From: Magicicada septendecula
Lineage: Eukaryota; Arthropoda; Insecta; Hemiptera; Cicadidae
Assembly: GCA_034769895.1 (NCBI GenBank)
Contig: CM068370.1
Span: 49,237,454 to 49,301,453 of the forward strand
Length of the DNA: 64,000 bases
Direction of reading: 5' to 3'
Below the pieces are notes generated by a model. That model was not told the DNA's origin. It worked only from the letters and a program-made list of their open reading frames with translations, and did no database searches. Within the stretch, counting starts at the first letter, position 1; every line of letters starts with the position of its first letter. Both the position numbers and the translations under genes were made by a program. Below are positions 12,122 to 24,012 of this stretch, piece after piece.

Positions 12122-12573
12122 ACAGTGTACAATTTAATCGGTGTAAAACAGCTAACTAACAGTTTGGACCATTCATTTAGGTACTTGTTAAGGTAACAAA
12201 TGAGATAATAATTTAGGTGCCATTCTAACACGGTTACTCATTTTATGACTTTCTAGAAAGGTCTGCGAAGTGCTCATCTCACCGAGTTCCATTATACAAT
12301 CAACAACACATTCCATGTTCAAAGTTTTTCTTCACAGCAGTGGCGATATATTTTAAGATTGTATCATTACATGATTATATTATATTATATCATATTATAC
12401 TATCATATAAAAATATTATATGAAAAATGATAGTAATATTATTATGTTATACGTATACATTTTATTATATTAAGTAACGTATTGTAATAAGAAATTAAGC
12501 TTTTATTATTAACGACTATTATAATATACTCAATTTCTGGTAATATTTTCATTATTTTTGTCGTGGAATACTG
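12122..12573. other. AT-rich low-complexity DNA
   Basis: From about 12360 to 12500 the sequence is dominated by degenerate TATTA/TATCATA repeats. No gene seen. Confidence 0.6.
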
Positions 12574-13023
12574 CTGTGTGGCAAAATTAATAAGAATTTA
12601 ATAAAAAGGATGGCCAAATGTTATGTGTGGAGCGTTGTTTTATGTGGTGCAGAGACATGGACACTGAGGAAAGAGGATGAGAAAAGATTAGAAGCATTTG
12701 TGATGTGGGTTTGGCGAGCAATGGAAAAAGTGAGGTGGGCTGTTAAAGTAAGGAATGATGAAGTTTTAAGAAGAACAGGGGAAGAGAGGAGAATCCTGAA
12801 GGTAATAGAAAATAAGAAAAGAAATTGGTTAGGTCATTGTTTAAGAAGAGACTGCTTGCTTACAACTGCCATGGAGGGTGTCATAGAAGGAGAAAAAAGA
12901 AGAGGGCGTAGAAGAATGAAGTTATTAGTTAGCATTAAAATCAGAGGATGTTACGAAGAAACGAAATACTGGCATGCGGTAGGACAGCTTGGAGAGCTTT
13001 TACCATTTGAAGACCTACCTTAG
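12574..13023 (+). pseudogene. Non-LTR retrotransposon C-terminal coding fragment (family G)
   Basis: An uninterrupted frame of about 150 codons, 137 of them after the first ATG at 12610, encodes the region downstream of an RT domain: KCYVWSVVLCGAETWTLRKE, RNDEVLRRTGEERRILKVI, NWLGHCLRRDCLL, then EGEKRRGRRRMKLL and a stop. This is a frequent insect LINE C-terminus. The frame is open upstream of the ATG, so the start is not native. RT and endonuclease domains are missing. A more damaged relative lies at 27405-27660. The open frame suggests a younger insertion than its neighbours, but it is still truncated. Confidence 0.8.
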
Positions 13024-15079
13024 GGCAGAACACCAAACAATAATGTGGTGGAATAGGCAAAGAAAATTAATTAGAAAACATTGGAGTGTTTTTTATAATT
13101 TATTTTTATTTAGCGTTACAAAGTGATTTAACGCAAGTCTTGAGAATATCGCTCAATCATCCTCTTTGTCTGTCGGGAAAGGCTTTGTTTACACTTCGTT
13201 ACTTCCTGTGATTTACTTCTGTACAAAAAATCAGCAAATTAAAATTTTCTTTATAGTAGGCGGATAAGTAGACTTCATTAACACCTTTACTTAGTGAATT
13301 TTAAAACCATGTAAAACACGTACCACACTGAATGAGAAGTCATTAATTAGCTTATTGACATTTAAGGTTAACGTATTGAAAGAATTCCAGATGACCAATT
13401 AACTCAAAAACGAATCCAGGTTAATTTATTTCTCCTTTAACGAAAATAGATTTTAAGGTAAGTATGATATATTTATATATTTTTCAGACTTCGTATGTAG
13501 GTTATAAGTGTGGTAACCTGAATTTTCACTTTCCTGAATTATAATATTTATTTAATATTACTTTTTCAATAGCTTACTTTTATTCTGGAAAGTATTTTTC
13601 TCTATGGCAGTGATTTGGCAGTAACGGATTTACTGTTGAACCCGTCTTTGTTTTTCTGGATTCTCCAGTTCATAGTTGTTGCTGAACACGTGTTTGAATC
13701 TGGACGCGCGGGAGCACAAATGATTTTGTGTCGAGATTAAATTCTTAAACAGCGCGAGCGCGCGCGCACACACACACGCACACGCACGCACTTAACGGAG
13801 TAGGATATTTTACGTAGGCCTACAATTAAATTTTTTTTTTATTATAACTTACTGTTATAGCGATTTTTAAAACGATTTTTTAAATCATAGTTTTTTGGAG
13901 ACGTTTATTTTGAAACACATGTATTATGTAACGTAATGTTACGTTGAAATGCAATCCTAACATAAACGTACTTTGTGCTACACAGTGTACAGTCTTTCCG
14001 TTCTTAGTTCAATCCTGACGTAAACAAACCCACGTGAAAAATCTGCAACGCCATTGGTCAGCGGCGTTGACACTGTTCACACAGTAATGTATAACGCGCA
14101 TGTGCAGAATGTCGGTATAGTCATGTGACAGTTATCTTGGTACTTAAATTGGGGCACGTCGTTTTGAGACTTCCTCTTCATCACTTTATTCTGAATCCTA
14201 TTAAATTAATATGAAGCTAGTTAAAAGATACGTTGCCCTTCACAACACAATATTAGCTGCTTGATATAAAACAATTTATTGAGAAGGCGGTAAATGAAAC
14301 AACGGAGGACAAGGTGAGTCACTGTATGCAGCATACTCGTATAATCAAAACAGATGATAAGCTATGGCAATTGGCCCAGATTACCGACGTCGTTGTGGAC
14401 AATGGACAAGCTCATCAATAACGCTGAGTCAAGCTATGGTACAAGTTCAGACACAGATCTGGAAGGCATTGAATTACTCTCTGACAACAACTGATACCAT
14501 TCAGTACACTGGTAATTATCACAGCTTCTATTTTCGTTTTAAATAAACTTTACTTTTTTGTTTGTTGGGATATTTAAACGGTTAATTTAAAAAAGCCATT
14601 AACTGGTGTTAAAAATGTTTCACTGTCGGTCTGACATTGTCACACAAATTTTACTTTGGTCAGGACAAATTACTGTATTACAATTTAAGTGTGTTTACAC
14701 AGTATCAATATTATATGTACGCTGTCTGTACTGCTTCTGTCAGAGTGACACCGCCTCTAATAGCGTTTCAGATGTGCCACGCCTCTTTGCTTACATCAGG
14801 ATTGAACTAAGAACGGAAACAGTATGCTATTTGTTTATCTTAATAACTGTGACTTTGCTTTACATATTTGTGTATAATAAACTGATCGTTATAATCTCTT
14901 ACATTACTTAACATGTGTTCAGTTAATGTCATATTTGTAGTAGCAGTAGTTCGAATGAAAAGTGGCGGCAGCCTGTTAACATAATGTTAAAGATAAGATA
15001 AACTAGAAGTGACCCAATATATTAGCGATAAATTCTTGAAAGCCGGTCATTAGGTGAACTTGATGCATGATACACCGTA

Positions 15080-15081
<2 letters not shown>
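13024..15081. other. No recognised gene; short GC/CA-alternating tract
   Basis: Mostly AT-rich. Positions 13750-13790 are an alternating purine-pyrimidine tract (GCGAGCGCGCGCGCACACAC and onward) of the kind able to form Z-DNA. Open frames of 60-101 codons at 14364-14911 show no recognisable family. Confidence 0.5.

Positions 15082-15116
<35 letters not shown>
15082..15116. repeat. GT microsatellite
   Basis: About 17 GT repeats directly abut the left inverted repeat of the Penelope-like remnant. Confidence 0.95.
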
Positions 15117-15118
<2 letters not shown>

Positions 15119-15698
15119 CGTGCAAAGGCTTTCACGATGAATACCTGTTGTAGCAGGTTTCTGGGTACATCCGTGTATGTGATGCTTATATTGCCGACGT
15201 TTCGTTCAGTAATTCGTCAGCGAACAGGAATTAGCAGTAGCAAAACAAGAAGATAACACGTCCCTAACGATACACGCCAAAGAAACAGGACACACTTTCG
15301 ATTTCAAAAACACAAAAATCTTGGGAACGAATCAACTATAAGAAAGTCAGACAGTACAGGGAGGCCATTCAAATTTACCGGATGTGAGGGGGAGCGGTCA
15401 ACGACAGAAACGAATATACAAAACTAGCGACAACTTGGAAACTCCTGACAGTTCACAAATTAACAAAGAACATATGGCTACAACACACTCACCCCCACCC
15501 TCTAACCTTCCCACGGGAAAAATCACAAGGGAAGCAATATGTTAAACGCGCGCCGTAGTTAAATCAACATCAGTACGCCTTGAAAATGTTCCGGGATTAC
15601 GGGACGAAAGGTCAGCAATATAAGCATCACATACACGGATGTACGCAAAAACCTGCTACAGCAAATATTCACCGTGAAAGCCTTCGCACGAGCATATA
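15113..15698 (+). mobile_element. Penelope-like element remnant with inverted terminal repeats
   Basis: Two inverted segments of about 110 bp enclose the locus: 15113-15222, and 15590-15698 in reverse complement. They share long blocks such as TACATCCGTGTATGTGATGC and differ at roughly one base in ten. Between them lies a degraded GIY-YIG-type endonuclease fragment. Penelope-like elements are known for terminal repeats (pLTRs) in direct or inverted order, and these often hold hammerhead-like motifs. Here the left arm carries, on the minus strand, CTGACGA and GAAAC (15220-15199). The right arm carries stem GTTCC/GGGAC followed by GAAAG (15588-15610). The RT domain is gone. Confidence 0.72.
15243..15465 (+). 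pseudogene. Penelope-type GIY-YIG endonuclease, C-terminal fragment
   Basis: From 15243 the frame reads KQEDNTSLTIHAKETGHTFD and FKNTKIL, the conserved block in which a histidine-rich helix of the endonuclease is followed by an aspartate and an IL pair. After a frameshift near 15340 it continues KVRQYREAIQIYRM, a stop, GGAVNDRNEYTKLATTWKLL. The order matches the end of Penelope endonucleases (REAIxIH, then NRDxGxxLxxxW). In a live element this domain nicks target DNA for reverse transcription. At least one frameshift and one stop disable it. Confidence 0.7.
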
Positions 15699-18432
15699 TA
15701 TTGTAATGTAACAGAATCAGGAGATCAAAGAAACACGGCAAATCAATTTAAAAAAAAAATAAATAAATAAATTAAACTAAAGCCATAATAATAAACCCTG
15801 AAGTACAATACAGTAGGTAAAGAAAGATTAATGTGCCATAGTTTATAAGAGAACACTATAAATAATATTGCATGATAAGAGTGAAGTGATGAGGGATACT
15901 TAGCAATAATTAATAAAAACAGAACAGACTGTATAGATTAATTAGTTCCTTTTGTGACAACAAAAATGTAAACCAAATACAAAAACGATGAATGTGGCAA
16001 GTAGAAATACAGTACAATGTATTATAGTACTTAATGTATGAATAAGGAAGTAGTTACATATTATGTATCAGTGAATTATAATAAGTGTTAATCACTCGAA
16101 CAGGACTGGGAAGATTAATACCGATGTGAAGGTGACGTGGAATAATTAGTTAAATTAACAAGGCAAAATGGATTGAAAGGAGATGTTATTACTATGGGTT
16201 AAACAGTTGTTTAGGTTTAATGAAAATTAGTTTATTTGTTCAATGTTCATTAAAGTCATAGCCATGTAGGCATGACATTCAGTTGATATGATTTTATATC
16301 TTTTTGTTTTGTTAACGTAGTGATATTGTTAAAATGCAATGAAAAGATTTAAAACCATGTAATTAACCAGAGGGTATAAAAACAATAAAAACTAATACTA
16401 TTTGTAAAATTGAGACAGTATACCAAGTAATAGGCCAATACTTATATAGTATGGTTGGTCAACAAACTAATAATGGTAAACTGAGAAAATAATCAATGTT
16501 ATTAGATGTTAAACAGTTTTTTTATATTTTTTAGAAGTTAATTTATCTGTTAAATGTTTATTAAACATTCTATTTCTATTCTATTCTATTCCTCAGTCAT
16601 AAAAACATGACACTAAGTTAAAATGTTTGTAAATTTTGTTGATGAAGTAATAAAATAAGAATAGAATAAGTATATTAATCCAATGTAATAAGATAACAGA
16701 GAAAATTTGTAATTGAAAAGAAGGGTTCAAACTAACAGGCAAAATAATAAATAACAAAAAATGTAAAATGGTGATGAAAGAAACACCAGGACTTAGGCCA
16801 ATATTAAAACAAAAACACTATTGTCAGAATATCCAGTAAAACAAAACAATGTAAATTAATAAGAAATGATAAATTTAACAAGATGAGCAGTATTTCTATA
16901 ATGTTAATCACAATTTTAATACTTAAATGAACTAGAAAATGTTTTAGGGAATATCAAACTATATGAAGACATGTAAAACCAAATTTTGTAAAGATGATAA
17001 ACCATCTATTATGAAACACACACATATCAAATGAGATACCAAAATGCTTGAATTTTAATAAGGAAGATAACTGTGTAAATCGATTTAAGTAAAATTAAGT
17101 AATAGTCAGAGAGTAATTAGTAGTGGAAAATGTAAAAACCATATATTTTCAATAATAAGAGTCATGTGACACCTAAGTTCATCGGTATTGACCAATGGGC
17201 ATGTAGCTAATTTTGGTCAAGCCGGGTGAAAGCAAAAGAAATAACGATTATTCTATTGTCAGACATAAAAGTGTGCAGGTCAGCTCTGTGTAGCTAAGAA
17301 CCAAAGTATAACAGAGAATCAAATCTGAGTTGGAGAAAAGGAGCAAAATTAAATAAAACAAAAGAAAAAAATTAAAATGAAGAGAATATAAATTAATAAA
17401 TATAAATCAAGAAAAGAATAATTAAAAGGTAAAACCAAACGAACTAAAAAGTGAAAAAGTATTTCTACTAGAGATGGTGAGATTATAACCTTATTCTAAA
17501 AATCACACTTTACAACTACACAACGCCAGAATTAACTTCACCAAAACTTTTTAACAGCACAATAGTGAGAAGAAAAGAGAATTAACTATAATCACAGTGA
17601 ACATTACAAGTAAATTAATTTATTTAAAAGAAATCAGTGACAAATAATTTTGCATTAGTTGAGGTGGGCCACAAGCGGCCATCTTTAAAAATTTCGTCAC
17701 TCAAACTCTAAGCGACGCCATTTGGATCATTTAAATTAAATTATTATTGTGTTATACTTAAACAAAATTAACTCTGTCTGTATTAGTAATTAAGATTTTT
17801 AAATATTTGTGAGGTATTGTACTTCAAGTATGCATTTCTAACTTTTTAATAGCAGTTAACCAAGAACCCTAGAATTAATATTATAAAATAAAGAATACTT
17901 TTTGTTACAATCGAACTGAGAGAAGGAGTCGATCCGGGAAATAAACTATTTCGACCTGTGAGTCGTCAGACTGATTTTAAGAAAAATAAAAGTTAATGAA
18001 TCTAATTAATTGGTTTTAAAATGAGTTTTATTTACGAAATAAATTACATTAAAGGATTTTTAGGTACTAAAGGAAGAGTGAACTCACATTGACAATTGGA
18101 ACGTCATCGGAAATGAGAGAACAAGCAGATAACCTCTATTAGCCAATTCGGTATCACAATCGAACTGATCTTTCACAAAACATTTCTTTTAATAATTTTT
18201 TACCAAACCAGTGAAAGTCAAATAAATCGTAATTAACAATATTTAACCGAATAATTTTTAATTAAATAATTAAACCAATAAATCAAATTGAATTAAACAA
18301 ATTAAAATCCTGATAAGAAAAAATAAACTCAAAGAAAAAAAAATATATTTTTTTTAATGAATATTTTACCAGTTAACTCAACATAATTAACTAATAAATA
18401 GAGACGAATAACAAGATTGGTAACCTCCAATT

Positions 18433-18435
<3 letters not shown>
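15699..18435. other. Long AT-rich stretch without recognised gene
   Basis: No open frame of note on either strand and no tandem or inverted repeats except a short TTCTA run near 16575. This is the longest featureless block in the window. Confidence 0.6.

Positions 18436-18482
<47 letters not shown>
18436..18482. repeat. TA then TG microsatellite
   Basis: About 17 TA units run into 5-6 TG units. Confidence 0.95.
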
Positions 18483-18483
<1 letters not shown>

Positions 18484-19805
18484 TTGGAAGAGCTAACCAA
18501 AAGGCCTGAAATAAAAGCAACCGGCGTTATAATCACTCCCTTGATGTGGAATGGCAGGACACCTTTTGTGAATGGGAACCATGGATGTGAAGAACGAAAA
18601 GAGTAACAGACTGGACACAGACCAAGAGCAGATAGGAGATTGTGAGGACGACGCAGTGAACAACCTGTAACTCGCTCTCAACTTGGTAGGCTAGTCGCTG
18701 TGTCGAACCTACCCGAATTAGTTATCACTCGCATATACGCTAACTCTTCAGTCGACGCAAACACTGGTTCCCATCGTAACAAGAGTCTAAGATACGTAGC
18801 AGAATTAACGCCTAAAGATTATAATACTTAAACGGAAAGCAAGAATTAAATTCGATTACATATTCTGTGACAGCGGAAATAGGACTGTAATCGTGTTACC
18901 AAGGTTCAAAGAAAATATAACTTTACAGCCATGGCGATGACCCGAAGTATATAAAATTATATAAAAGGGTTTTCCCTCAAACTTAATTACCGGGTGTCTG
19001 TGGTCTTCAGTTCGTTTATAACCAATGACAAAAGTTGAGCAATAAATTCTGAGCAGTTTCAGAACTGCGATAGGAGACTCTTTGCGCAACAGCAAGCGAT
19101 GTGACACCGGTAAACCGTCGAATTATTTAGTACGCGTCGTCCGAATCCAGAGGATGAGTTCATCCAGCTGTTTGACATAAAGTCATGTAGCGAGCAAAGA
19201 GCGGTCATAAACCGTAAATAATGGTAACCGCTGACGGCTATGTTCTGGAAGTAAATAATAATAATAAAGTATAACAAGCCCGTATAGTTTGTTGTCTGCG
19301 ACGGAGTTGACGTTCCTGACGACGGAAATTTCGAACGAAGCGACCCGGTGTTTTAGTACATATAATGTCCGTGTCCACGACTACACGTTCTTATCATGGC
19401 GTAATTTAATAGACTCCGTGTATAATGTATTTTACACACAGACATCAAAAGCGGGCGACTAAAAGTCTCTACAGATTTTAACACACGAGCGTAATTTAGT
19501 TAGCCTCTGACGGGCGGCGGCGATATAAAGAAGGTTGTGCAGCGTCACGGGTTTGTTGCCGTTCACGGCCTCCTCGCCTCGATCTAGACGTCGCTGTCCT
19601 GACTCCCGCCACCCTGTTATTATTTCCGTACACTTTATTGAAAACAACTGATGCAATAGAAGGATTTTTACTTTTTTTATTACAGGACGAGCGTAAGACA
19701 CGTAAAAGAAGAAACAGTAGATGGAAGTCAAATTTCATTAGCGGTAGTAAATAGTGTTCAGAACTTTTCATCATCGAAATTAAAATTTATTAATCTAAGA
19801 GTTAT
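18483..19805. other. No recognised gene
   Basis: Short minus-strand frames (60-92 codons) overlap each other in different frames and show no family resemblance. A CTGACGACGG...GAAG string at 19311-19340 faintly resembles the hammerhead-like cores elsewhere, but its conserved GAAA is broken. Confidence 0.45.
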
Positions 19806-19930
19806 TATTAAAAATAAAAAAAAACTTTTTAACAAGAATATATTTTATTTTGTAAATTACATACGTTTCGATAGTAATTCATACATAATAGTCATCATCA
19901 TCGATGATGATTGTAGTTGGGCAATTACAA
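19806..19930 (-). repeat. Dispersed repeat with GAAACGT signature (Penelope-type candidate)
   Basis: On the minus strand this reads TGATGATGACTATTATG, then ATTACTATC, GAAACGT, then a run towards AATATATTCTTGTT. The same order (CTGATGACGATAG, TTGGATTACTATC, then a decayed GAAAC) occurs at 48053-48080, and the same AT-rich end occurs at 48420-48465. The stem GATAG/CTATC of the 48-kb copy is partly retained here. Confidence 0.5.
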
Positions 19931-21240
19931 GAAAAATTTGAGAAATTATGAATATAAACTAAAAGTAAATAATCTTTTCATTTGACTATGTCAAAAAGCA
20001 AAAGGATTTTGAAATCACATTAAAATAATGGAATTTCGTAAACAGATTGAGAAGAAAAAGTGCGAAATGTTTGCTTATTTCAGTGAAAAATAGCCTATAG
20101 AACTCAACACAAACAGTCGAAATTTTACACAAACAAAGACATAAAACAGTCAAGACAAAAACACACGAAATTTCAAAATTTTGAAAAACGCAAGATGACA
20201 ACAAATCATATAAAAAATTCTGGAAAATTAATTGAAACTTATGATTGTAACGTTTTTTGTATTTTTATGAATGGAGAAGTCACAAAGGTAATGCACGACA
20301 ATTAATAATGGTAAACACGGTAATAACTGTTTTTCATTTCTTACCTTCACATCCCTCCGCATACGCAAGGCACACACTCAGAATTTCTACGGTTTTAGCC
20401 GCCTCTCCTTTCTCAGACTCCAAATTTCTTTATTAAACTATTGTAATAGGCCCTATATGTTTTCCTCTAATTCTCTTGTCTTCACAGCCTACTTCAAGCG
20501 TCTTCTAGGTTCCTTCCTTTCTTTCGACGGGCGTTTATTTCTCGATCAGCTCGTGTCATTCAGGTTTTTTGAATTTCCAAAACCACGTAATAAGATCCTG
20601 ACGTCGGTTTTCTGACAAAATTACGATTTTCTGATTTTCTTCTTAGATTAGTCTATGGTTCGTTCTGAACATTTTGTTATATGACGGAGATTTGAATGAG
20701 TTTTGTTTATGAAATTAATTGTTTCACTTGCACTCTCGCTTGGTCTTTCAATGCAGTGCCCTCGGAGACGTGCTTAGATCATCACAATTCATTTACCCTG
20801 ATGATATTTCTGGTGCAAATGTAAACGTTCACCAATTAATAAAAGAAAAATCTATCCGCAGAAACTCATTTACAGCAGCAGTCATGAATAAAATGTAACC
20901 AATGCTTAGGGAGCTGTCTAATCCAGTGTTGTTGCGCAGGAAGCGAATCGCACGAACACAGCGATTGCTTCAATAGTATATGCTTGTTATGTATTCGAAA
21001 ACATCTCTTTGTAGGTACAGAAACATTAAAAATAGGTGTTCGAGATGCACTCTGGTAACTTATAAATCTGGTTACTTAGGAAGAGTTAAACTACAACAGG
21101 ATCTTACTGTTGATGCAGGTCCAAATCAAGGTGTTGTTGAAGTAAGAGTTGTTGACAAGCAGATAGATAATGTAAAAGAACTAATTGATTAATTAATTTC
21201 GAATAATTAATCGAAAATCCAAAGAATTAATCGCTCTTGT
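19931..21240. other. No recognised gene
   Basis: A 70-codon frame at 20980-21192 (ending VVEVRVVDKQIDNVKELID) looks protein-like but matches no family I know. The region 20340-20560 is somewhat pyrimidine-rich without a clear feature. Confidence 0.45.
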
Positions 21241-21367
21241 TGTGTTTGATATTTTCTCTTGTATCCGTACACAGGTTCTGATGATCATAATAAATATTGT
21301 CGAAACGTCGACACAAATAATATAAAATTTGTTTTTCGTATTGTTTAAATTAGCAGCCATCCTTACT

Positions 21368-21534
21368 ATTTCTTTTATGAATTTGCTAACTGCTATAAAT
21401 TTTATTGTTCGACTAAGCTTTCCGTCATCACTGACATCTTCAGGTCGTTGTTTAAGACCTGAAGATTTCAGTGATGACGAAAAGCTTAGTCGAACAATAA
21501 AAATTATAGCAGTTAGCAAATTCATAAAAGAAAT
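21368..21534. repeat. Long hairpin: 79-bp inverted repeat, 9-nt loop
   Basis: The left arm 21368-21446 and right arm 21456-21534 are reverse complements except for about six mismatches and one or two single-base gaps. The loop is GTTGTTTAA. Both arms contain CTAACTGCTATAA and TTGTTCGACTAAGCTTT. The arms lie inside a larger dispersed repeat: CTGATGATCA...GTCGAAACGTC at 21278-21310 precedes them. Transcribed, this would fold into near-perfect double-stranded RNA. It could be a foldback MITE. Confidence 0.93.
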
Positions 21535-22369
21535 ATAAAATTTGTGTTTTCCGCTATAAATTATTGACCGATCCTCGCTAAACTTTCCATCGTTAAAATT
21601 TATTGATCGACACTCGCTACCAAACTAAGGACTTATATTTATCTTAAAATGGCAACAAAATGACACAATAATGCGATTTTCATTTGAATGAGACATTTGA
21701 GAGGTCCTGAAACTCGTCAAAACTATACTGACATCCACTCATTTCCTAATACATGTAAAAACTGAGTTATAATTATTTAATAACAAACAACAGCTATACA
21801 TAACATATATCCCTACGGAAATTCATGTAGTTGGAGAATCAAACTTTTATTGTGTCGCACTGTTCGTTTGGTGTAATCGCTGGAATATAAATAATCTACT
21901 GTCAAAAAAAAGTAATGAAAAATTGCAATATACATCTAATAGTTTTGATCGATTGCTGTTATGTTCCATTTTGACGCGTTAATAACCAACAGCAAATAGT
22001 TTGTGGATTTCCCTGAAACACAATTATTTATTAGTAACTGACAATTGGCTGTTACGTATCACATAACGACATCCTTGTAACATGACTGGCACAAGCTTTA
22101 ATGTAAGAGATTTTATTAGCTAAATGTTAAACCAAGCGACCACAAATTTTGATTATTATTTGATTTAATATTCACAGCTTACGTCGCACCCTAGATAGCT
22201 GTAGTCGGATATTTGTCCAGTAATTTTGCTGGGTATTCCTATTTTTGAATATTCCTATATTCAAATTTTCCTTTAAACGCTATTATTTTAGTCTTTGTCG
22301 TGGAAATTTTTAAATTATATTCATGGCAAATTTTACTGAGTCGATACGGTGCTTTTAAGGAGAGTCCAA
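21535..22369. other. No recognised gene
   Basis: The words CTATAAATTATTGACCGATCC (21555 onward) echo the hairpin arms at 31.25-31.38 kb, hinting at a shared dispersed repeat. Otherwise nothing recognisable. Confidence 0.45.
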
Positions 22370-22616
22370 GGGTACACCCTAGGAGATCGCATCCGAAATG
22401 CAGCAGACATAAGGCAAGAGCTGAATATACAGCCTACTCGATAAACGATAAAATTAAACAAAATAAAGAAAACTGGATACAAAACAAACAGAATGGGTGA
22501 CTTGAGAATACCAAAAAAGGTAATGCAGTATAAGCCTCTTGGGAAACGAGATAGAGGAAGACCAATAACATTGTAGCTGTAAAGACGGAACAGGCTGCAA
22601 GCCTAATGCTTGGAGT
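22370..22616 (+). pseudogene. RTE-like retrotransposon 3' end, heavily mutated
   Basis: Across frames the sequence reads NAADIRQELNIQP, a decayed KIKQNKENWIQ block, RMGDLRIPKKVMQYKPLGKR and DRGRPITL, then a stop. This is the usual order of the C-terminal tail of these elements. It ends with GGAACA, the hairpin AGGCT-GCA-AGCCT (22592-22604) and TAATGCTTGGA, directly followed by a GAA microsatellite. Several stops and shifts; only the 3' end is present. Confidence 0.7.
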
Positions 22617-22885
22617 GAAGAAGAAGAAGAAGAAGAAGAAGAGAAGAAGAAGAAGAAGAAGAAGAAGAAGAAGAAGAAGAAGAAGAAGAAGAAGAAGAAG
22701 AAAGAGGAGGATGAGGAGGAGGAGGGGGAGGAGGAGGAGGAGGAGGAGGAGGAGCAGAAGGAGGAGAAGGAGCAGAAGGAGGAGAAGGAGGAGGAGAAGA
22801 AGAAGAAGAAGAAGAAGAAGAAGAAGAAGAAGAAGAAGAAGAAGAAGAAGAAGAAGAAGAAGAAGAAGAAGAAGAAGAAGAAGAA
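22617..22885. repeat. GAA/GGA purine microsatellite, about 270 bp
   Basis: An almost pure purine strand of GAA units with a GGA-rich centre (22702-22800). It begins at the 3' end of the preceding retrotransposon copy and is probably derived from that copy's tail. Translated it gives runs of arginine and lysine, which are not real protein. Confidence 0.97.
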
Positions 22886-23495
22886 TTTAATATGTAAATG
22901 TAATTTACTACTTGTTCAGTTAGTATTATTACTCTCTAAAAACAACGCCTTGTCACTTCAGCACATCTGTTTTTCTGTTTACCGACATCCACTTCAGACC
23001 CGCATAGGTACTCGCATAGTACTACAGTCCTTACTCTTTACCATACTTTAGAAAAACGAGGTTCTACATTGCCATGTTGGATTCTTCCCTAAACTTTTGT
23101 CTCCAAAAATCTCATTTTAAAAAGTCGTTTTGCTTTATTACGTTTTGTATTAACTTGGACTTCCTGTCTTCAGTAAGAACGTCCTCTTTCATGTACCTTT
23201 AATAAAAGTTGCTCACTAGTTCCCCTGTCCGTCTAAGTAACCTCCGTCAGCAGACCATAGTAATGTAGAAACCACAAGTTTGGCATCTACGAGGGAGACT
23301 TAATAACGATGGACGTGCTTGAAGAAGGAGCCCTTGGAAGAACTAAAAATTGGATATCATCAGATAAGGATGTATTGGACACAGAATCGTTTAAATATGG
23401 GAGTATCTTACTTAAGCATTTTTCGTAATTAGGAATAGGACCAACAAAGAACTACAGTGTACGATATGACTAATGAATAATATAAAAGAATACAA
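22886..23495. other. No recognised gene
   Basis: No open frame or repeat that I can interpret. Confidence 0.5.
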
Positions 23496-23750
23496 ATGCT
23501 CACTGAGTTTTCTAGGCGATTCATCGATGAGGGTAGTGAGAAGCAAAACGCACAATCGTATTGTTCCCCGTTATCTACAAAGAGGAATATGGATGACCGC
23601 CGTATCCCCAAACAACTATGGAACAATAAATCGAAGGGACAGAGAGGTGTGGGACGTCCGAGGAAGCGCTGGTGTGACCAGCTCTAGACTTTGCCTGTTT
23701 GAGACCAGAACAAACCATCCTTGGTTTAATCCTTTCAGATGATGATAATG
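23496..23750 (+). pseudogene. RTE-like retrotransposon 3' end (family B)
   Basis: The frame 23496-23687 ends in RNMDDRRIPKQLWNNKSKGQ, GVGRPRKRWCDQL and a stop, the C-terminus shared with 24270-25643 and 54027-54418. It is followed by GAACA, the hairpin AAACCA-TCCT-TGGTTT (23712-23727), TAATCC and a short GAT-type tail. The upstream part of the frame does not match the family, so truncation is near 23580. A second element starts immediately after the tail. Confidence 0.75.
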
Positions 23751-23754
23751 ATGA

Positions 23755-23914
23755 CAATGAGAACTTACAGAAGACAATGATGGGTACGTCTGCAGAGGAT
23801 GACAGAGGAGCGATTGCTGAAAGTGGCACTTAACCATAAAGCTATTGGTAGAAGAGACGTGGGTCGTTCGAGGACGATATGGGTGCCGGAACAGGTTTAT
23901 ATAACCTAAGCCTT
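23755..23914 (+). pseudogene. RTE-like retrotransposon 3' end (family A)
   Basis: Directly behind the tail of the previous copy, the sequence reads LQRMTEERLLKVALNHKAIG, RRDVGRSRTIWVPEQV and a stop. It ends with the classic 3' signature GGAACA plus hairpin AGGTT-TATAT-AACCT (23893-23907), then TAAGCCTTGAA and a GAA microsatellite. Only about 150 bp of the element were copied. Relatives lie at 33750-34900 and 48672-49178. Confidence 0.8.
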
Positions 23915-24012
23915 GAAGAAGAAGAAGAAGAAGAAGAAGAAGAAGAAGAAGAAGAAGAAGAAGAAGAAGAAGAAGAAGAAGAAGAAGAAGAAGAAGAAGA
24001 AGAAGAAGAAGA
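23915..24012. repeat. GAA microsatellite, about 33 units
   Basis: It starts exactly at the end of the family A copy and stops where another retrotransposon fragment begins, so it is most simply the expanded 3' tail of the former. Confidence 0.97.

Noticed and set aside
19311..19345. CTGACGACGG...GAAGC as another hammerhead-like core
   Set aside because: The conserved GAAA is GAAG and no stem forms between the two strings.
22606..22890. 94-codon arginine-rich open frame
   Set aside because: It is a translation of the GAA/GGA microsatellite and has no other support.
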